38,726 bases of DNA from Mesoaciditoga lauensis cd-1655R = DSM 25116. GTDB taxonomy: Bacteria; Thermotogota; Thermotogae; Mesoaciditogales; Mesoaciditogaceae. Position 1 is the stretch's first letter; the number at the start of each line of letters is the position of its first letter. Shown here piece after piece: positions 33,762-38,726 of the stretch. Location: contig NZ_JQJI01000022.1 in assembly GCF_000745455.1 (NCBI RefSeq), forward strand, positions 1-38,726. Direction: 5' to 3'. The notes beneath the pieces were generated by a model. That model was given only the letters and a program-made list of their open reading frames with translations. It had not been told where the DNA came from and made no database searches. Made by a program: the position numbers and the translations under genes.

Positions 33762-34075
33762 TGCACCTCCATTTCTGAGACAGATAAGTTCTTGGGATAC
33801 TGAATGGATAATTGACTTACCGTTTTATGAAGCGTTTCAACCATTCGCTGAGCACATTCCATTTCTCCGTGAATAGTACATCTTATGCTGCCGTCTTTGA
33901 CTTCATATTCTACTTCTTCTCCTAGAACTTCTTCAAGCCCTATGATCGTCGCTTGTGTCACAGCACTTACCGCTGCGCAAACAACATCTTTCCCTTTTCT
34001 ATCTATTCCCACATGGCCGTAAAAACGAAACCCGACGTAAAGCCCTTTGTGGAAAAGAAATTCACATCTTGTCAC
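33758..34075 (-). CDS. prp: Ribosomal-processing cysteine protease Prp
   Basis: The 105-residue protein has the catalytic His in YGHVG (H21) and Cys in VVCAAVSAV (C33), the Prp (YsxB-like) pattern. Prp trims the N-terminus of L27 and is essential in species whose L27 is extended. It starts with GTG at 34075, overlapping the rplU stop as GTGA, and its end overlaps rpmA. The conserved order rplU-prp-rpmA and the extended L27 support the call. Confidence 0.94.
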   Translation of the reverse strand: MTRCEFLFHKGLYVGFRFYGHVGIDRKGKDVVCAAVSAVTQATIIGLEEVLGEEVEYEVKDGSIRCTIHGEMECAQRMVETLHKTVSQLSIQYPKNLSVSEMEVQ

Positions 34076-34386
34076 GCTTCGATCTTTTCAACTTTCAGCA
34101 GTGAATACCACTGCCTATGGTTCTTGGTGCGCCTGTATCCCTTTCTTCCCTTGAATTTAACGGTAAACACCTTTTTGTATCTGCCGTTCTTCACAAGGGT
34201 GGCTTTAACTTTTGCACCTTCAACGTAAGGGGAACCTATTTTAGAATCGTTTTCATTTTTAACAGCAAGCACCTTGTCAAGTACCACGCTTTCGCCTTCT
34301 TTAACATTTCTCAGCTTTTCTGTTTCAAACGATTCGCCTTCGGAAACCTTGTACTGCTTGCCCCCTACTTCTACAATTGCATACAT
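34072..34386 (-). CDS. rplU: 50S ribosomal protein L21
   Basis: The 104-residue protein has MYAIVEVGGKQYKVSEG at the start and GRKGYRRTKNHRQWYS near the end, the L21 signature. The ATG at 34386 lies 7 bases after GGAGG; the frame continues 6 codons upstream through that site. It is the first gene of the operon, with a structured leader and an extended -10 promoter. Confidence 0.96.
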   Translation of the reverse strand: MYAIVEVGGKQYKVSEGESFETEKLRNVKEGESVVLDKVLAVKNENDSKIGSPYVEGAKVKATLVKNGRYKKVFTVKFKGRKGYRRTKNHRQWYSLLKVEKIEA

Positions 34387-34415
34387 CAGCATACCTCCTT
34401 CCACAAAACATCCGC

Positions 34416-34458
34416 CGATCCCAGGTGTGGCTTTTCAACCATCTTCAAACCCGGATCG
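34416..34458 (-). promoter_or_regulatory. Candidate ribosomal-protein leader structure upstream of rplU
   Basis: On the minus strand, CGATCC (34453-34458) pairs with GGATCG (34416-34421). Inside lies a hairpin TGGTT-GAAA-AGCCA (34428-34441) capped by a GNRA tetraloop. It is placed between the promoter and the ribosome site. L21 leaders that bind ribosomal protein are known in Firmicutes; whether this is one is an inference. Confidence 0.5.
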
Positions 34459-34470
34459 AGCGCCTATCAC

Positions 34471-34479
34471 ATTTTACCA
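34471..34479 (-). promoter_or_regulatory. Extended -10 promoter of the rplU-rpoD operon
   Basis: The minus strand reads TGGTAAAAT, with TAAAAT at 34471-34476. It lies just before the leader structure and about 85 bases before the rplU start. The -35 is poor. Positions 34480-34722 beyond it are AT-rich, with only a weak hairpin at 34562-34591. Confidence 0.5.
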
Positions 34480-34722
34480 CGAAAAACTTCAAAGATAAAA
34501 AGAAAGATTTTTTTCGATTTGATTACATTTCATGATGTGCAGCGAATATCAAAACTTTTCTTTACATGGTTAAGCATCAAATGCTCTGTAATAAAGTTTT
34601 AATTAAATTCGTTAACGATGCAAATGGATTTTGATCCAGTTCATAAAGTCATCTAAAAACAAAGAGTATAAAATCAAGATGAAAGATGAAAAAATAAAAA
34701 AATCAAAAAGGGAGGGATCAAC

Positions 34723-34845
34723 ATGAAGAAGAGAAATTTAGATCCTGAAAAGATATTTCAAATTTCCAGAATGAGAAAAATGGCAGAAAAACTTAGAATA
34801 GAAAACACGATAAAACTTGCCAAGTACGGAATGCCTCGATTTTAA
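34723..34845 (+). CDS. Small basic protein of 40 residues
   Basis: I do not recognise this protein. It begins MKKRNLDPEKIFQISRMRKM and is strongly basic, likely one or two helices with many Lys, Arg and Met and no membrane segment. The gene case is good: GGGAGG lies 7 bases before the ATG, and a strong terminator starts 8 bases after the stop. A TATAAA-type sequence at 34667 is a possible -10. Its size and charge would suit an RNA- or ribosome-associated protein, but that is a guess. It is divergent from the rplU operon. Confidence 0.7.
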   Translation: MKKRNLDPEKIFQISRMRKMAEKLRIENTIKLAKYGMPRF

Positions 34846-34852
34846 TAGAAAC

Positions 34853-34880
34853 AAGGGGAATGCAAAAGCATTCCCCTTTA
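34853..34880 (+). terminator. Intrinsic terminator after the 40-residue gene
   Basis: AAGGGGAATGC-AAAA-GCATTCCCCTTT gives a perfect stem followed by TTTATCATTT. It is well formed for the plus strand. Confidence 0.85.
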
Positions 34881-34995
34881 TCATTTCTTATTTGCAAAGC
34901 CTTGAAACGTATTCTTCAAAGTTCCCTTTTTCAAAGAGCTTAAAAGCTTACGTGATAAAATACAATTGAATTTGCTTCGTGCAAGATAGGTTGAT

Positions 34996-35030
34996 AGTAC
35001 GTCTGAATTGGTTTTGACAAAACTTCAAAA
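34996..35030 (+). repeat. R2-type repeat, 3' end only
   Basis: The stretch TACGTCTGAATTGGTTTTGACAAAACTTCAAAAA matches the 3' internal loop and outer arm of R2 at 1653-1687. The rest of the element is absent. It stands about 120 bases before a complete R3 copy. Confidence 0.65.
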
Positions 35031-35152
35031 AATTTTGGTTCTCATCAGTTTAGTGCGGGTAAAACATGCCGATTCTCTATTCTGTCTGTTGTTGTAGTTC
35101 TGAATAAAATCATTCCAAAATACCTTGTTATCAAGTAAAAGAACAAGCACCC

Positions 35153-35417
35153 TCGAAGTACTTGTCAGAACATATGAGCTCTCCATCTGGAAATTCACAA
35201 ATATGAGGTTGAGAGACACAGGACGTGCCGAGAAAGCGAAGCACTCACGGACGAGTGTCTGAGCGTGCCTCGTATTTTGAATTGTAAGATGGACAAAAGA
35301 GCGAATCCGTTCTGACAGAACTTCGAAAAAAATATATTGATCGCTTGGAAAGTGGTAGTAAAATGTCAAAGATGCTATTATTCGAAATATGTTATCCACG
35401 CAAATTCGTAAAGAACT
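35153..35417 (+). repeat. R3-type nested palindrome, complete copy with tail
   Basis: The palindrome is 35153-35326 (174 bp): outer arm TCGAAGTACTTGTCAGAAC, second stem starting CCATCTGGAAATTC, joining segment GAGAAAGCGAAG, and H2 CACTCA-CGGA-CGAGTG. The tail to about 35417 matches 5075-5165. It includes the hairpin ATCGCTT-GGA-AAGTGGT, whose base changes keep pairing through G-T wobbles. It lies 46 bases before the phospholipase-D-like gene. Confidence 0.85.
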
Positions 35418-35462
35418 AAAATTTTTCAGGGTGAAAACTGAATTTTCTGAAAGGATTCCAAA

Positions 35463-36464
35463 ATGCTAAGAGCTCCAAAATTCTTATTTTTGTCAATTGT
35501 AGCGCTTTGCATTTTTACAAGCGCCCTAGCGTTCGGATGGGGCGTTTATTTCAACACTCCACCTCGTGCTGGGACTCTTAAATCCTCTTTTATAAATCTG
35601 ATATCAAGAGCCAAATATTCAATAAATTTGGCAATTTACAATCTGAACGATGAAGATGTTATCAACTTGCTTACAGAAAAAGAAATGGAAGGAGTAAAAG
35701 TGCACATAGTTATGGAAGGAGAAAACTACGTTGATAACATTCAGCATCTAAAAGCGCTTAACGTGGTTGCAGATCCGGTAGAAGGTGGGCTCATGCATGA
35801 AAAATTTGCCGTTGTGGATGATGAATACGCGTGGCTTGGATCTGCAAATTTGACCCATTCTTCTTTTTATGACGATTTAAACAACGCTTTGATTCTAAAA
35901 TCCCATTCCATGGCCAAGGTTTTAAATGAAGAATTTAATCTGATGTATGAAAAAGGCTTCTTCTCCAATTCGAAATCAAATCTTGCCACTTCTCTAAGTG
36001 TCGAAGGAATCAAAACAAAAATAGCGTTTTCACCTAATGGTGGCGTTTTTAAAGAAATAATAGATGAAATCAAAACGGCAAAACAAGACATATATGTGGC
36101 GATGTATGCCTTTTCGGATCCACGGATAGCTCTAACGTTGATGCTCATGGAAGAAAAAGGGGTAAAAATACACGTGCTTGCCGACTCTTCGTGGAACAAA
36201 TCAAGATACAGCATTGTAGAGGATATGAAAGAATTCGATTTCAACCTTTACGATAATCCATATGGCTTGCTGCACGATAAATACATGATAATAGATCCAG
36301 CTTTAAGGGATGCAAGGGTTATCACCGGTTCCTACAATTTTACACGATCTGCCCAAACGAAAAACGACGAAATACTCGTCGTTTTTCACTCCAGAAAGAT
36401 GGCCCAAATTTATTTGGAAAATTTCGAATCGCTTTGTACGCCTTTATCCAAAAGTCTTAAATAA
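35463..36464 (+). CDS. Secreted phospholipase D-like (HKD) protein
   Basis: The 333-residue protein starts with a signal peptide (FLFLSIVALCIFTSALA). It holds two HxKxxxxD motifs: H112, K114, D119 in MHEKFAVVD and H271, K273, D278 in LHDKYMIID, each followed by GSANLT or GSYNFT. The family includes phospholipases and nucleases such as Nuc; both halves make one active site. The substrate is unknown and the site of action is probably outside the inner membrane. AAAGGA precedes the ATG by 7 bases. Its last 55 bases overlap the end of hflC on the opposite strand. Confidence 0.88.
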   Translation: MLRAPKFLFLSIVALCIFTSALAFGWGVYFNTPPRAGTLKSSFINLISRAKYSINLAIYNLNDEDVINLLTEKEMEGVKVHIVMEGENYVDNIQHLKALNVVADPVEGGLMHEKFAVVDDEYAWLGSANLTHSSFYDDLNNALILKSHSMAKVLNEEFNLMYEKGFFSNSKSNLATSLSVEGIKTKIAFSPNGGVFKEIIDEIKTAKQDIYVAMYAFSDPRIALTLMLMEEKGVKIHVLADSSWNKSRYSIVEDMKEFDFNLYDNPYGLLHDKYMIIDPALRDARVITGSYNFTRSAQTKNDEILVVFHSRKMAQIYLENFESLCTPLSKSLK

Positions 36465-37303
36465 TCCGATGTAGTTGACAGAATTATAGTGGTGCCCGTT
36501 GCAAGCGCAACCTTGTAAGATTCCAAAGTTCTCCAAAATCCGTAAAATTCTGGATCCTGATTGTAAGCATTGGCATATATTTCAAGAGCTTTGGCATCGC
36601 CTTCACCCTTATATTCGCTAGCCTGTTTTTGAGCCGTTGCCAGTATGATTTGTGCTTTTTTATCAGCTTCCGCTTTTATTTGAGCTGCTTGCTGTTCACC
36701 TTGTGCCCGGTACATCGCGGCTACTTTTTGTCTATCCGACTTCATACGCTGATAAACCGCATTCTCATTTGTTTGTGGAAGATCGGCTCTCTTTATTTTT
36801 ACATCTATCGTGTATATTCCAAAGCCCTTCAACGCTTTCCTTGTTAGAAGCGTTACCTGTTGAAGATAGGCGGTCCTCTTATCAGAGATAATATCACTCA
36901 ACGTATGTTTAGCAAGTATATCTCTTAAATAGGAATAAACTATGTCATCCATACGCATTTGAGCACCTTCAATGGTTTTAACCTTTTCAACGAAAAGTTT
37001 TGGATCGTCTATCCTCCAAAGGGCGTAATTGTCTATCCTAAGCCGCTTTTGATCTGAAGTGATAACCTCTTCCGGCTGTATATCGTAGTTGTTAATTCTC
37101 TTTTCAATGTATATAACACGATCCAGGAAAGGTGTTTTGGTGTACAAGCCCGCATCTTTTATAACCCTCGTTATCTTACCAAAACGCAAAACGACAGCCT
37201 GTTTAGTTTGATCTACCGTAAAAAAGAACATTCCTGATACTATGAAAAATGCCACCACAACAATGCCAATTATTACAAGTGCTTTTTTCACATTTTTTCT
37301 CAT
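36410..37303 (-). CDS. hflC: HflC, membrane SPFH/band-7 protein
   Basis: The 297-residue protein has one N-terminal membrane helix (about 8-30) and then a band-7 domain: TKQAVVLRFGKITRVIKDAGLYTKTPF, and IDVKIKRADLPQTNENAVYQRMKSDRQK before a long helix rich in Ala, Glu and Lys. HflC pairs with HflK in a large ring that surrounds and restrains the FtsH protease in E. coli. The ATG overlaps the hflK stop as ATGA. No ftsH is in the window. Confidence 0.93.
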   Translation of the reverse strand: MRKNVKKALVIIGIVVVAFFIVSGMFFFTVDQTKQAVVLRFGKITRVIKDAGLYTKTPFLDRVIYIEKRINNYDIQPEEVITSDQKRLRIDNYALWRIDDPKLFVEKVKTIEGAQMRMDDIVYSYLRDILAKHTLSDIISDKRTAYLQQVTLLTRKALKGFGIYTIDVKIKRADLPQTNENAVYQRMKSDRQKVAAMYRAQGEQQAAQIKAEADKKAQIILATAQKQASEYKGEGDAKALEIYANAYNQDPEFYGFWRTLESYKVALATGTTIILSTTSDYLRLLDKGVQSDSKFSK

Positions 37304-38295
37304 TTTTTAACATCTCCCTTTGAAAGGGAATCGATGTCAAGCAGTTTTAAAACCCCGTTGTCATCGCTTATCAGGATCTTTTTCATTCTGGGAAACACGT
37401 ATTCCATGGTTTCAATGTACATTCGTTCCCTTGTTATTTTTTCTCCAAGACTATATTTTTTCAGCACTGCAAGGAATCTGGCAACTTCCCCTTCTGCATT
37501 TAAGATCTTTGACTCCCTGTAAGCTTCAGCTTCATTGAGTATCTGCTGGGCTTGACCGTTTGCCTTTGGAATGACCGAGTTTGCATATTCTTCAGCAACG
37601 TTTATAGATCTTTGCTCATCTTCTTTTGCACTGTTAACGTCATCGAAGGCGGCTATCACCTCGGATGGTGGACTAACATCCTGAAGTTTGACATTCACAA
37701 CATGAATACCAGCATTGTAAGAGTCAAGTGTTTTTTGAACGCCTTGCTGTGTTTCTTCTGAAATCTTATCCCTATCACTCGTTAAAACGGCTTCTATGTC
37801 TCTAACTGCCACCCTTTCTCTTAAAAAAGATTCTGTGGTTTGCTTTACTATTTTGGCACCATCGATGAGGTTGAAGGCATACTTAACCGGATCATCAACG
37901 ACATATTGGATAACCGCTTCAACCGACACGATGTTGTCATCGCCTGTGAGCATTAAAGATTCCTGAGGCACTTCACTGTATCTGGGATTTGGAGGAGGAG
38001 AAACCGTTCTGAAGCCAATCTCTATTTTTTTAACGGTCCTCACGTCGACTTTCACGACACTTTCAATAGGGTAAGGAAGGTGATAATGAAGCCCAGGCCC
38101 AACCGTGAAAGCATATTTTCCAAACTTCTTAACCAATCCGTCTTCAGACGGTCCTACTTGGTAAAAACCTGCCAAGAAATAAATGATTCCTCCAATTGCT
38201 ATCGCCAAAATTGTCATATACATCCAAAATCTCCGGCTTAAATTTCTTCTAGGCGGAGGTGGTTCATTTCCCGTAAAGGGATGTTGGTAATCCAT
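37300..38295 (-). CDS. hflK: HflK, membrane SPFH/band-7 protein
   Basis: The 331-residue partner of HflC has a Pro- and Arg-rich cytoplasmic start, a membrane helix at about 26-46, the band-7 domain (FYQVGPSEDGLVKKFGKY, GPGLHYHLPYPIE), and a coiled helix (DVNSAKEDEQRSINVAEEYANSVIPKA) typical of HflK. GAGGTG lies about 6 bases before the ATG. A weak promoter (TTCAAG-16-TAAATT) may lie about 20-50 bases upstream. The gap 38296-38423 otherwise holds no gene. Confidence 0.93.
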   Translation of the reverse strand: MDYQHPFTGNEPPPPRRNLSRRFWMYMTILAIAIGGIIYFLAGFYQVGPSEDGLVKKFGKYAFTVGPGLHYHLPYPIESVVKVDVRTVKKIEIGFRTVSPPPNPRYSEVPQESLMLTGDDNIVSVEAVIQYVVDDPVKYAFNLIDGAKIVKQTTESFLRERVAVRDIEAVLTSDRDKISEETQQGVQKTLDSYNAGIHVVNVKLQDVSPPSEVIAAFDDVNSAKEDEQRSINVAEEYANSVIPKANGQAQQILNEAEAYRESKILNAEGEVARFLAVLKKYSLGEKITRERMYIETMEYVFPRMKKILISDDNGVLKLLDIDSLSKGDVKK

Positions 38296-38423
38296 TTTCT
38301 CACCTCAAATACATAATTTATCCACTGGTTCTTGAGCTTGAAAAGCCCTTTAATTTGTTTAACACTTTTGGAATTCACCAGATTTACCTGACAGGGCCCC
38401 AAATTAACAAATGAAAGTTAATA

Positions 38424-38726
38424 TTATCTAAAGCGCCTGTGAGTAATCTTGAACTCGTTCAGCTTTTCAAAGAAAACATTCCTAAGCCCGGCATAAATCA
38501 TCTCATTTCTAAATCTCGTATAGAACGAATATCTTCCGTCTTTGACAATGTTCTCTCTCATCTCATACATAACCATGTACGCAAGCGTGTACGTGCATAA
38601 CAACGCGAGCAATCTTTTCTCATTCATCCCATTCGAATATTTTCCAAAGCCCATTCCACTCTTGTAATCCCTAAAGGTCTCTTCTATGAAAAATCTCTTT
38701 CGGTATGTGTCCACTATGTACAAGGG
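38424..38726 (-). mobile_element. IS4-like DDE transposase, C-terminal part cut by the window edge
   Basis: About 100 residues of the C-terminus are visible; the gene continues past 38726. YRKRFFIEETFRDYKS fits the IS4-family Y-(2)-R-(3)-E-(6)-K motif around the catalytic glutamate. The helical LLALLCTYTLAYMVMYEM that follows is also typical. It lies downstream of no partner gene here. An element end may occur near 38389-38400 (CTGACAGGGCCCC), but the other end is not visible, so this cannot be confirmed. Confidence 0.75.

Noticed and set aside
38424-38726. The IS4-like transposase as the mover of R1-R3
   Set aside because: DDE transposases act on terminal inverted repeats of their own element; no match between its visible end region and the R outer arms was found.

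Overview
The window looks like a chromosomal segment of a bacterium of the Thermotogota type, perhaps close to Mesoaciditogales. This is an inference. It rests on fairly low GC, housekeeping genes packed into long operons, an archaeal-type phosphoglycerate mutase beside bacterial PfkA and pyruvate kinase, a long-form RmlA, and ribosomal protein L27 with a cleavable N-terminus next to its protease Prp. No rRNA, tRNA or CRISPR array was seen.

Layout. Positions 1-8530 are accessory-like: a membrane-anchored hypothetical protein, an MFS transporter, a membrane-anchored Mrr-like nuclease, a PfkB-family kinase, a DEAD-box RNA helicase and a PflX-like radical SAM protein, separated by repeat-filled gaps. 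From 20900 down to 8535 a tight minus-strand operon carries galE-like, rarA/mgsA, lgt, polA, uspA, miaB, mutS, pfkA and pyk, many with overlapping stops and starts. Next come an S-adenosylmethionine hydrolase and an MBL-fold hydrolase (minus strand), then plus-strand apgM and a DUF4384/PEGA envelope protein. After a second repeat cluster come an FAD disulfide reductase and rmlA. A shared terminator at 29169-29195 separates these from a minus-strand information operon: rplU-prp-rpmA-ECF S component-rplM-rpsI-dnaG-rpoD. A 40-residue protein gene with its own terminator (34723-34845), a secreted phospholipase-D-like protein, hflK-hflC and a transposase cut by the window edge complete the segment.

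The most unusual feature is a superfamily of about 171-174 bp intergenic repeats (called here R1, R2 and R3). Each folds into the same long nested palindrome: an outer stem, an asymmetric internal loop, a 24-25 bp second stem, and a head with two short hairpins around a conserved GAGAAAGCGAA joining segment. R1, R2 and R3 differ strongly in stem sequence, yet the two arms change together. The copies occur singly, as halves, and in arrays with conserved linkers, in both orientations. They encode no plausible protein and no partner enzyme is visible here. They are either a structure-dependent mobile element (MITE-like) or an undescribed structured RNA family.

How genes work together: PfkA, pyruvate kinase, ApgM and the PfkB kinase belong to sugar catabolism. 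PolA, MutS and RarA serve DNA repair and replication. Prp matures L27 in the same operon. HflK/HflC would form a membrane complex that usually controls FtsH. Several promoters share an extended -10 element (TGnTATAAT-like).
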